DNA from: Marinosulfonomonas sp.
GTDB lineage: Bacteria; Pseudomonadota; Alphaproteobacteria; Rhodobacterales; Rhodobacteraceae
Length of the DNA stretch: 6,225 bases
Direction: 5' to 3'
Assembly (NCBI GenBank): GCA_022712735.1
Contig: JAFLKA010000020.1
Location: 1 to 6,225 of the forward strand
The notes under the pieces are model-generated. The model made no database searches. It was given only the letters and a program-made list of their open reading frames with translations, and was not told the DNA's origin. Position 1 is the stretch's first letter. Every line of letters starts with the position of its first letter. Made by a program: the position numbers and the translations under genes. Of this stretch, positions 1 through 6,225 are shown one piece after another.

Positions 1-904
1 AGCGCGGGCCGTGAAATGTGGTGAGGCCGAGGTGGTGATTGCAGGCGGCGTCGAGAGCATGAGCCGTGCGCCCATGGTGATGCCCAAACCGGATGCCGCT
101 TTTTCGCGGCGGGCCGAGGTGTTTGACACCACAATCGGCTGGCGGTTTGTGAACAAGGTGCTCGCCGCCCAGTACGGCACAGATTCAATGCCGGAAACGG
201 CGGAAAACGTCGCCGAGGAATTCAATATATCGCGGGCGGATCAGGATGCTTTTGCTCTGCGTTCGCAAGAACGAGCAGCGGCGGCGATTGCCAGCGGGCG
301 GCTAGCACAGGAAATCACGCCGATCAGCATCCCGCAACGCAAAGGCGGCGCCGTGGTTGTGGATACAGACGAGCACCCGCGCGCCACAACATTAGAAAAA
401 CTGGCAAGCCTGCACACGCCATTCCGCGAGGGCGGCAGCGTCACGGCAGGCAATGCGAGCGGCGTCAATGACGGGGCCTGCGCAATGATTATCGCCAGTG
501 CAGCGGCGGTTGAAAAATACGACCTGACACCAAAGGCGCGGATCATCGGCATGGCCACGGCCGGCGTGCTACCCCGCATTATGGGGGTCGGTCCCGCGCC
601 TGCGTCTGAAAAACTTCTGACGCGATTGGGCCTGTCGATTGGCGATGTTGATCTGATCGAGTTGAACGAAGCCTTTGCAGCGCAAGGTCTGGCGGTGCTA
701 CGCCAGTTGGGCCTGCCCGATGACGCGGACCATGTGAACCCGAATGGTGGCGCGATTGCACTGGGCCACCCATTGGGAATGTCGGGCGCACGGCTTGCCC
801 TAACGGCAGCGATTGAATTGCAAAATCAGTCTCTAACCCGTGCACTTTGCACAATGTGCATCGGTGTAGGCCAAGGAATATCACTGGTGATGGAACGGGT
901 TTAG
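1..904 (+). CDS. paaJ: 3-oxoadipyl-CoA thiolase (PaaJ/PcaF type), 5'-truncated by window edge
   Basis: Thiolase that cleaves 3-oxoadipyl-CoA with CoA to succinyl-CoA and acetyl-CoA, the last step of phenylacetate (and beta-ketoadipate) degradation in the cytoplasm. The reading frame is open from base 2, giving 300 visible residues of a family usually about 400 long. About 100 N-terminal residues, including the nucleophilic Cys, therefore lie upstream; the GTG at 11 is only an internal Val codon. Visible thiolase motifs, counted from the codon at base 2, are AGGVESMSRAP near the start, NEAF at 222-225, GHPLGMSGAR with the catalytic His at 256, and the C-terminal CTMCIGVGQG with the acid/base Cys at 286. 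The segments TIGWRFVN and MPETAENVAEEF, and the CTMCIGVGQG ending, are typical of PcaF/PaaJ rather than biosynthetic acetoacetyl-CoA thiolases. The adjoining paaK favours the phenylacetate role. The stop at 902-904 lies 11 bases before paaK, so the two are probably co-transcribed. Confidence 0.92.
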   Translation, partial: ARAVKCGEAEVVIAGGVESMSRAPMVMPKPDAAFSRRAEVFDTTIGWRFVNKVLAAQYGTDSMPETAENVAEEFNISRADQDAFALRSQERAAAAIASGRLAQEITPISIPQRKGGAVVVDTDEHPRATTLEKLASLHTPFREGGSVTAGNASGVNDGACAMIIASAAAVEKYDLTPKARIIGMATAGVLPRIMGVGPAPASEKLLTRLGLSIGDVDLIELNEAFAAQGLAVLRQLGLPDDADHVNPNGGAIALGHPLGMSGARLALTAAIELQNQSLTRALCTMCIGVGQGISLVMERV

Positions 905-908
905 GGGA
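903..908 (+). promoter_or_regulatory. Ribosome binding site fixing the GTG start of paaK
   Basis: AGGGGA lies seven bases before the GTG at 916 and overlaps the thiolase stop codon (TAG, 902-904). It decides in favour of GTG 916 over the in-frame ATG at 847, which lies inside the thiolase gene and would add 23 residues with no resemblance to a PaaK N-terminus. The overlap of site and stop suggests that the two genes are translated in a coupled way. Confidence 0.7.
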
Positions 909-915
909 ATATAAA

Positions 916-2217
916 GTGAAAGATTTAACACCAAAGAAAAGCGATCTGGACCCGATTGAAATTGCCTCGCGTGATGAAATTTCGGCGCTGCAACTGGAGC
1001 GGATGAAATGGTCGCTAAACCACGCCTATGACAACGTACCGTTTTATAAAAAGTCGTTCGATGACGCGGGCGTGCATCCGGACGATCTGAAATCCCTATC
1101 AGACCTTGCCAAATTTCCGTTCACCATGAAGCAGGATTTGCGTGACAATTACCCGTTCGGCATGTTCGCTGTGCCGCGCACACAAATCCAGCGGCTTCAT
1201 GCATCGTCAGGCACAACGGGTCAGCCAACGGTGGTTGGCTATACCGCCCGCGACATTGATACATGGGCGACCGTGGTGGCGCGATCCTTGCGGGCCAGCG
1301 GTACGCGGGCGGGGGACGTGGTGCATGTGGCCTATGGATACGGGTTGTTTACTGGCGGGTTGGGCGCGCATTATGGCGCCGAGAAACTGGGCTGCACCGT
1401 GGTGCCGATTTCGGGTGGCATGACCGCGCGACAGGTGCAGTTGATCGAGGATTTCGGGGCCTCGACCATCATGGTGACCCCGTCCTACATGCTGTCCATT
1501 CTGGATGAATACACCCGTCAGGGCCGCGACCCGCGCAACAGCCCGCTGAACGTCGGCATCTTTGGGGCCGAACCGTGGACCAACGCCATGCGCGGCGAGA
1601 TCGAAGCGGCATTTGATATGCACGCGGTGGATATTTACGGCCTGTCCGAAGTGATGGGGCCAGGGGTGGCCAATGAATGTGTCGAGACCAAAGACGGTTT
1701 GCACATTTGGGAGGACCATTTTTACCCCGAGATCATCAACCCCGAAACCGGTGAGGTGGTCGAGGAGGGCGAGATGGGCGAGCTGGTATTTACATCTCTG
1801 ACCAAGGAGGCGTTTCCGATCATCCGCTACCGCACCCGCGACCTGACCCGTCTGTTGCCCGGCACGGCGCGGTCCATGCGCCGGATGGAGAAAATAACCG
1901 GACGCACCGATGATATGATTATCTTGCGCGGGGTAAACGTGTTCCCGACCCAGATCGAGGAACAGCTGATGGCCATTCCCGCCCTTGCGCCGCACTTCCA
2001 GATAGAACTGGACCGCAAGGGGCGGATGGACCAGATGACGGTGCATGTAGAGTTGGCCAGCGGGGCAAATGATGCCGATCAGGCCGCAGAACAGCTGGCC
2101 CGGAAAATCAAAAGCAACGTGGGTGTTTCGGCCAAGGTTGTGCTGGCGGATACCGGCGGCGTGGCCCGCAGCCAAGGCAAAGCCCTGCGTATCATTGACA
2201 ACCGGCCAAAGGGATAG
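916..2217 (+). CDS. paaK: Phenylacetate-CoA ligase
   Basis: Cytoplasmic AMP-forming ligase that activates phenylacetate with ATP and CoA to phenylacetyl-CoA, the entry step of the paa pathway. From GTG 916 it has 433 residues, close to the roughly 435 usual for PaaK. ANL-superfamily motifs are clear: the phosphate-binding loop SSGTTGQP at residues 97-104, the adenylate-binding YGLSEVMGPG at 241-250, RYRTRDL at 304-310 with the ribose-binding Asp at 309, and GRTDDMIILRGVNVFPTQIE from 329, which is the hinge into the small C-terminal domain. The N-terminal segment ending in YDNVPFYKK is also typical of PaaK. A thiolase of the same pathway precedes it by 11 bases, and a TetR regulator follows 3 bases after its TAG stop, so the three look like one transcription unit. 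Closely related ligases can prefer hydroxylated or other aryl acids, so substrate range is inferred from family and neighbours. The reading frame is intact. Confidence 0.95.
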   Translation: MKDLTPKKSDLDPIEIASRDEISALQLERMKWSLNHAYDNVPFYKKSFDDAGVHPDDLKSLSDLAKFPFTMKQDLRDNYPFGMFAVPRTQIQRLHASSGTTGQPTVVGYTARDIDTWATVVARSLRASGTRAGDVVHVAYGYGLFTGGLGAHYGAEKLGCTVVPISGGMTARQVQLIEDFGASTIMVTPSYMLSILDEYTRQGRDPRNSPLNVGIFGAEPWTNAMRGEIEAAFDMHAVDIYGLSEVMGPGVANECVETKDGLHIWEDHFYPEIINPETGEVVEEGEMGELVFTSLTKEAFPIIRYRTRDLTRLLPGTARSMRRMEKITGRTDDMIILRGVNVFPTQIEEQLMAIPALAPHFQIELDRKGRMDQMTVHVELASGANDADQAAEQLARKIKSNVGVSAKVVLADTGGVARSQGKALRIIDNRPKG

Positions 2218-2220
2218 CGC

Positions 2221-2802
2221 ATGCCACGCGGGATAGCACATGATCATTCTGAAAAACGCGCAGCCATCCGCAAGGGGGCGGCCGCCTATTTTGCCGCCAA
2301 CGGGTATGATCGCGCCTCGATGACGGCGGCGGCGGCACATTGCGGCGTGTCAAAGGCGCTGATCTATCATTACTACGACAGCAAGGATGCGCTGTTATAT
2401 GACATCCTGCACAGCCACCTGTCGGACCTTGTTGAAACCGTTGACGAGGTATCTGAAGGCCCCGACCTGTTACGACAGTTGATCCGTGCAATCCTGCTGG
2501 CGTATCGGGATGCCGATGCGGAACACAAGCTACAGGCCGATGCGATGGCGGCATTGCCGCTGGACAAACGCGAACCACTCATGGCGCTGCAACGGCATTT
2601 GATTCAGGTGATGGGGGATGCCTTGCAAGCGGCGTCACCAAAAACAATGACCGACCCCGCACGCCTGCGCCCTGTCACCATGACTGTATTTGGCATGCTG
2701 AACTGGTTTTACATGTGGCACCGCCCCGGCAAAGGGATCAGCCGCGATGATTATGCAGACCTTGTGACAGATATGGTGCTGGGCGGGATCAGGGGGCTTT
2801 AG
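2221..2802 (+). CDS. TetR-family transcriptional regulator, candidate regulator of the paa genes
   Basis: 193-residue regulator with the usual TetR layout. The N-terminal helix-turn-helix domain covers about residues 10-60: the AAAYFAANGYDRASM segment, then the turn HCGVSKALIYHYYDSKDALL at about 40-59. An all-helical ligand and dimerisation domain follows. Residues 160-169 read LNWFYMWHRP, a pattern I recall from TetR proteins that sense acyl-CoA-type ligands, but I cannot verify this here. ATG 2221 begins 3 bases after the paaK stop, with GGG at 2211-2213 as a modest ribosome binding site. Known PaaR proteins of the TetR family (Thermus, Burkholderia) repress paa genes and release DNA on binding phenylacetyl-CoA. 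By position this gene is a good candidate for the same role and might regulate its own operon, but no operator is visible because the promoter lies upstream of the window. The family call is firm; the ligand and targets are inference. Confidence 0.88.
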   Translation: MPRGIAHDHSEKRAAIRKGAAAYFAANGYDRASMTAAAAHCGVSKALIYHYYDSKDALLYDILHSHLSDLVETVDEVSEGPDLLRQLIRAILLAYRDADAEHKLQADAMAALPLDKREPLMALQRHLIQVMGDALQAASPKTMTDPARLRPVTMTVFGMLNWFYMWHRPGKGISRDDYADLVTDMVLGGIRGL

Positions 2803-2813
2803 GGCAAATTGCT

Positions 2814-3077
2814 TTAGCCACACCAGAAACGCACAATCTGGTTCCGTGCGTCCAGATCAACATTCAAGCGGTTCGGGCTATAATCCATCGTCACCGCCAT
2901 GCCCGGTTTGATAATTCGCATTGGGGCCGGAAATGTCATGCTGGCAAATATATCGGCGGATTGACCAATCAGGTTTTGATACCCAGCGGCACCACATTCA
3001 TTGGGCGCGTCTACTATTGGCTGTGTCGGCTCCTCACAGGCGGCTAGGGCTAGGATTGCTAGAACTGTAAAACGCAT
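2814..3077 (-). CDS. Small lipoprotein of the peptidase inhibitor I78 type
   Basis: 87-residue predicted lipoprotein. Residues 1-13 form a short signal peptide, with Arg2 followed by a hydrophobic stretch, ending in the lipobox LAAC with the lipidated Cys at 14. After a short linker (15-27), residues 28-87 match the I78 inhibitor pattern as I know it: CGA near the start, LIGQ at 36-39, a small-residue stretch to FPAP, RIIKPGMAVTMDYSPNRLNV at 54-73, and a closing WCG. Cys28 and Cys86 could form a disulfide outside the cytoplasm. Family members are small serine-protease inhibitors; the target here is unknown and no protease gene is visible nearby. Start 3077 is chosen over the in-frame ATG at 3146 because it has a strong ribosome binding site and puts the signal peptide at the N-terminus. 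The gene ends 11 bases from the convergent TetR gene and diverges from the dehydrogenase gene. Glu at position +2 leaves inner versus outer membrane location open. Confidence 0.78.
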   Translation of the reverse strand: MRFTVLAILALAACEEPTQPIVDAPNECGAAGYQNLIGQSADIFASMTFPAPMRIIKPGMAVTMDYSPNRLNVDLDARNQIVRFWCG

Positions 3078-3082
3078 AAAAA

Positions 3083-3088
3083 TTCTCC
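3083..3088 (-). promoter_or_regulatory. Ribosome binding site fixing the lipoprotein start
   Basis: On the minus strand GGAGAA lies five bases before the ATG at 3077. No comparable site precedes the in-frame ATG at 3146. The site therefore supports an 87-residue lipoprotein over the 110-residue reading, whose extra 23 residues would bury the signal peptide. Confidence 0.7.
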
Positions 3089-3128
3089 GGTAGTAATCGT
3101 ATCCGAGTGTGCCCATAGATATCGTTGT

Positions 3129-3160
3129 TATGCAATATCGTGCCATCTTTCAGTTGCATA
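3129..3160. promoter_or_regulatory. 7-bp inverted repeat, possible operator in the divergent intergenic region
   Basis: TATGCAA (3129-3135) and its exact reverse complement TTGCATA (3154-3160) are separated by 18 bases. The half-site centres are 25 bases apart, a little over two helical turns, so a dimeric regulator could contact one DNA face. It lies between the lipoprotein gene and the dehydrogenase gene and could serve either. No protein in the window can be assigned to it, and a chance match is possible. Confidence 0.25.
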
Positions 3161-3161
3161 T

Positions 3162-3191
3162 TTAGCGGCTTTCCCCCACCCTGCCCGCTAA
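3162..3191. promoter_or_regulatory. 7-bp inverted repeat just upstream of the dehydrogenase ribosome binding site
   Basis: TTAGCGG (3162-3168) and CCGCTAA (3185-3191) are exact reverse complements with 16 bases between them. The right arm ends six bases before the GGAGGA ribosome binding site. It could be a second operator or a weak stem-loop in the leader RNA. There is no U-run after it, so it is not an intrinsic terminator. The functional reading is inference from position only. Confidence 0.25.
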
Positions 3192-3197
3192 CGAACC

Positions 3198-3203
3198 GGA
3201 GGA
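3198..3203 (+). promoter_or_regulatory. Strong ribosome binding site of the formaldehyde operon
   Basis: GGAGGA sits six bases before ATG 3210 and is the best Shine-Dalgarno match on the plus strand of this window. It fixes the dehydrogenase start and suggests efficient translation of the operon's first gene. Confidence 0.75.
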
Positions 3204-3209
3204 CTTACC

Positions 3210-4321
<1,112 letters not shown>

Positions 4322-4322
<1 letters not shown>

Positions 4323-5149
4323 TGGAAACCCTATCTGAAAACGCGGCGTTTGGCGGCACCCAGGGCGTCTATAAACACGCCTCATCCACCTGTAATTGCG
4401 ACATGACATTCGCGGTTTACCTGCCGCCACAAGCCAAGGCGGGGCCGGTTCCGGCGCTGTGGTATTTGTCCGGCCTGACCTGCACCCACGAGAATGCAAT
4501 GACCAAGGCCGCGTTGCAGGAACACGCAGCCAAGCGCGGCATTGCGGTGATCTATCCCGACACATCCCCGCGCGGCGAAGGCGTGGCGGATGACGAGGAT
4601 TATGCCTTGGGGCAGGGTGCCGGGTTCTATGTGAACGCGACGCAGGAACCGTGGGCCACACACTTCCAGATGTACGATTACGTGCTGACCGAACTGCCCG
4701 CATTGATCGCCAAAAATTTCCCCGTCAGCGATGTGCGCGGCATCACCGGCCACTCGATGGGCGGCCACGGCGCGCTGACCTTGGCGCTGAACAACCCCGA
4801 TGTGTTCACCTCGGTTTCTGCCTTTGCACCGATCGCCAATCCGTCCGCATCCGACTGGGGCCGCGTGCAATTGTCGACCTATCTGGGCGAGGACGAGACC
4901 ACATGGGCCACCCATGACGCAACCCTTCTGGTGGGCAGCAAAGGCTGGCCGCGCGATGTGCTGGTGGATCAGGGAACGTCCGACCAGTTCCTTGATTTGC
5001 TAAAACCCGAAGCCCTGTCAGCTGCCCTAGCCGCCGCCCGCATCCCCAGCACGTTCCGGATGCAGGAGGGTTATGACCACAGCTATTACTTCGTCTCGAC
5101 CTTCGCTGCGGATCATGTGAAATGGCATGCGGAGAGGTTGGGGAAGTAA
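4322..5149 (+). CDS. fghA: S-formylglutathione hydrolase
   Basis: Cytoplasmic serine esterase (esterase D family, alpha/beta-hydrolase fold) that hydrolyses S-formylglutathione to formate and glutathione, completing formaldehyde detoxification. The 275-residue length is typical. Key features are the oxyanion-region segment YLSGLTCTHEN (48-58), the nucleophile elbow GHSMGGHGAL with Ser145, the acid in DQGTSDQF with Asp221, and the His in GYDHSYYF at 253. These three fit the Ser-Asp-His triad of human esterase D by motif. The N-terminus METLSENAAFGGTQGVYKHAS agrees with the family, supporting ATG 4322. That ATG shares its A with the TGA stop of the dehydrogenase gene (TGATG), so translation is probably coupled by reinitiation; I see only a weak ribosome binding site ahead of it. 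The resulting formate would need a formate dehydrogenase, which is not in the window. Confidence 0.96.
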
Positions 5150-5152
5150 GAT

Positions 5153-5869
5153 ATGCCCATGAGTGACAATGACCTGCCTCTTTTGGCTGTGTTGATAGAT
5201 GCTGATAATACCTCTCACAAATCGGCAAAAGTTATCTTTGACGAGATTGCGTCGCTAGGTGAAGCAAGCGTGCGCCGTATCTATGGCGATTTCACAAGCC
5301 CCCAGATGAAAGGCTGGTCTTCAGTTCAGGTGGAGCACGGAATTGTCCCACACCATCAACCTGCCAATACTGTGGGCAAGAATGCCTCGGATATTGCATT
5401 GGTAATAGACGCGATAGACTTTTTGCATTCAGGGCGTTTTGACGGCTTTGTTCTGGTGTCTTCAGACAGTGATTTCACCAGACTGGCCAGCCGGATCAGG
5501 GAACAAGGGTTGGATGTATTTGGTATTGGCCAGCGCAAAACGCCTGAGTCTTTTCGCAAAGCCTGCAAACGGTTTATTTTCATTGAGAATTTGGCAACCG
5601 CTACAGAGGCGGGCGATAATCAGCATGTAGTTGACCCGAAAAAAGACCACCCTTCCAATGCGCGGCCTTTGATTTTGGCAGCCATGCAGGCCGTTGATAA
5701 AGATGCTCGATGGGTTGCGCTTAGCCCGCTTGGAAAACAGCTTAATGCAGTAGACCCATCTTTTGACCCACGAAACTATGGATGCCGGAACTTAAGTACC
5801 CTCCTTAAGGAAGGGAAGGGGTTCGAAGTTAAAGAAATTGATGGAACACTAAAGGTTCGTTCGAAATAA
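5153..5869 (+). CDS. NYN-domain protein with C-terminal LOTUS/OST-HTH domain
   Basis: 238-residue soluble protein. Residues about 9-147 form a NYN domain (PIN-like nuclease fold, LabA/DUF88 group). The first strand ends in VLIDADNTS with Asp16 and Asp18, Asp80 lies in NASDIALVIDAI, and Asp105/Asp107 in LVSSDSDF; together these are the acidic residues expected to bind metal in this fold. Residues about 166-238 resemble a LOTUS/OST-HTH domain, with the typical F-DPRNYG-RNL-LL pattern at 204-218; in other proteins this domain binds RNA or protein partners. An RNA-processing nuclease is a reasonable inference, but substrate and role are unknown. ATG 5153 is preferred over ATG 5159 because GGGGAAG (5140-5146) is better spaced. 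It starts 3 bases after fghA, so read-through is likely, yet five 60-base lines I counted average about 49% G+C against about 64% for two in the preceding operon, which suggests a separate origin. Confidence 0.85.
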   Translation: MPMSDNDLPLLAVLIDADNTSHKSAKVIFDEIASLGEASVRRIYGDFTSPQMKGWSSVQVEHGIVPHHQPANTVGKNASDIALVIDAIDFLHSGRFDGFVLVSSDSDFTRLASRIREQGLDVFGIGQRKTPESFRKACKRFIFIENLATATEAGDNQHVVDPKKDHPSNARPLILAAMQAVDKDARWVALSPLGKQLNAVDPSFDPRNYGCRNLSTLLKEGKGFEVKEIDGTLKVRSK

Positions 5870-5877
5870 TAGTCTCA

Positions 5878-6225
5878 TCAAACCCCGTGTCGCGCCAAGA
5901 ACATCTCGACCGCGCCGTTCAGAACGCGATCTGTTTCTTCCTGCGTGAATGTAGTTTTCAATCCGCACAATAAACACGGGAAAAACGACGCTTTGCACAA
6001 TTCGGCAAACTGGTCTGCGGCCAGATCGAAATCGGTGATATCCAGCTCGCCCTTGGCAACGGCCTCGTGGAAATACTGAACCAGACGTTCACGAACCAAT
6101 AGCGGGCCGGATTTATAGAACCGTTGACCCAACTCGGGGAAGCGTCCTGATTCTGCGGTGCAGATGCGATACATGCTCAACCCGAATTCGGACGTGAAGA
6201 ATTCAATCATCTTTGATCCCGCCGC
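5878..6225 (-). CDS. TetR-family regulator, C-terminal part only (cut by window edge)
   Basis: The minus-strand frame is open to the window edge, so the ATG at 6208-6210 is internal and the true start lies beyond 6225. The 115 visible residues fit the helical C-terminal ligand-binding and dimerisation domain of a TetR regulator, of the AefR-like type I remember: SEFGLSMYRICTAESGRFPE, then FYKSGP at visible residues 36-41, the G-L-ITDFDLAADQFAELCKA helix region, and a final helix ending in MFLARHGV. The DNA-binding helix-turn-helix is not in the window, so the assignment depends on this domain alone. The gene converges on the NYN gene with an 8-base gap. Regulators of this type often control efflux or stress genes placed divergently, which here would lie outside the window. 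Target and ligand are unknown. Confidence 0.75.
   Translation of the reverse strand, partial: AAGSKMIEFFTSEFGLSMYRICTAESGRFPELGQRFYKSGPLLVRERLVQYFHEAVAKGELDITDFDLAADQFAELCKASFFPCLLCGLKTTFTQEETDRVLNGAVEMFLARHGV

Noticed and set aside
847..915. Upstream ATG 847 as start of paaK
   Set aside because: It would overlap the conserved C-terminus of the thiolase by 58 bases and add residues foreign to PaaK; GTG 916 has a proper ribosome binding site and gives the normal length.
1207..2340. Long minus-strand open frame (377 codons) opposite paaK and the start of the TetR gene
   Set aside because: It lies antisense to a gene with firm motif support, is rich in His, Arg and Gly with no recognisable domain, and is explained by G/C-rich third codon positions in paaK.
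2796..2817. Possible terminator between the TetR gene and the lipoprotein gene
   Set aside because: The repeated GCTTTAG (2796-2802 and 2811-2817) is a direct, not inverted, repeat that overlaps coding ends. The only possible stem is 4 bp (GGCT/AGCC) with no T-run.
3119..3141. Direct repeat ATATCGT at 3119-3125 and 3135-3141
   Set aside because: It is short, A/T-rich, spaced 16 bases, and partly overlaps the better inverted repeat; too weak to call a binding site.
3078..3146. N-terminal extension of the small lipoprotein from ATG 3146
   Set aside because: It places the signal peptide 23 residues inside the protein and lacks a ribosome binding site as good as GGAGAA before 3077.
3078..3209. 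Sigma70-type promoters for the divergent genes
   Set aside because: TTGTTA (3125-3130) and TATTTA (3159-3164) resemble -35 and -10 boxes but are 28 bases apart; no correctly spaced pair is visible on either strand.

Overview
The window looks like an ordinary chromosomal stretch of an alphaproteobacterium, most probably of the Rhodobacteraceae/Roseobacter group. This rests on a fairly high G+C content, tightly packed short operons, class III alcohol dehydrogenase followed directly by S-formylglutathione hydrolase, and the protein types present. The genus cannot be read from the sequence alone.

Layout. (1) Positions 1-2802, plus strand: the end of a phenylacetate-catabolism cluster. It holds the C-terminal three quarters of a 3-oxoadipyl-CoA thiolase (PaaJ/PcaF type), phenylacetate-CoA ligase (paaK, GTG start at 916) and a TetR-family regulator that may control the cluster. 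Gaps between these genes are 3-11 bases. (2) Positions 2814-3077, minus strand: a small lipoprotein of the I78 peptidase-inhibitor type, pointing tail to tail at the TetR gene. (3) Positions 3078-3209: a 132-base divergent intergenic region with two neighbouring 7-bp inverted repeats. (4) Positions 3210-5149, plus strand: the two-gene glutathione-dependent formaldehyde detoxification operon, S-(hydroxymethyl)glutathione dehydrogenase then S-formylglutathione hydrolase, joined by a one-base TGATG overlap. (5) Positions 5153-5869, plus strand: a NYN-domain (PIN-like nuclease fold) protein with a C-terminal LOTUS/OST-HTH domain. It starts 3 bases after the hydrolase but is clearly richer in A+T than the operon in front of it. 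(6) Positions 5878-6225, minus strand: the C-terminal ligand-binding part of another TetR-family regulator, cut by the window edge.

How the genes work together. PaaK activates phenylacetate to phenylacetyl-CoA and the thiolase performs the last cleavage, giving succinyl-CoA and acetyl-CoA. The adjoining TetR protein is a plausible CoA-thioester-responsive repressor, by analogy with known PaaR proteins. In the second operon the dehydrogenase oxidises the formaldehyde-glutathione adduct to S-formylglutathione, and the hydrolase splits this into formate and glutathione. The NYN-LOTUS protein is a probable RNA-acting protein with no obvious link to formaldehyde.

I see no mobile element, CRISPR array, RNA gene or convincing intrinsic terminator. 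No stretch longer than 300 bases lacks a gene. I found no clear novel system. The items most worth a second look are the NYN-LOTUS gene with its compositional break, the paired inverted repeats ahead of the dehydrogenase gene, and the orphan I78 lipoprotein.
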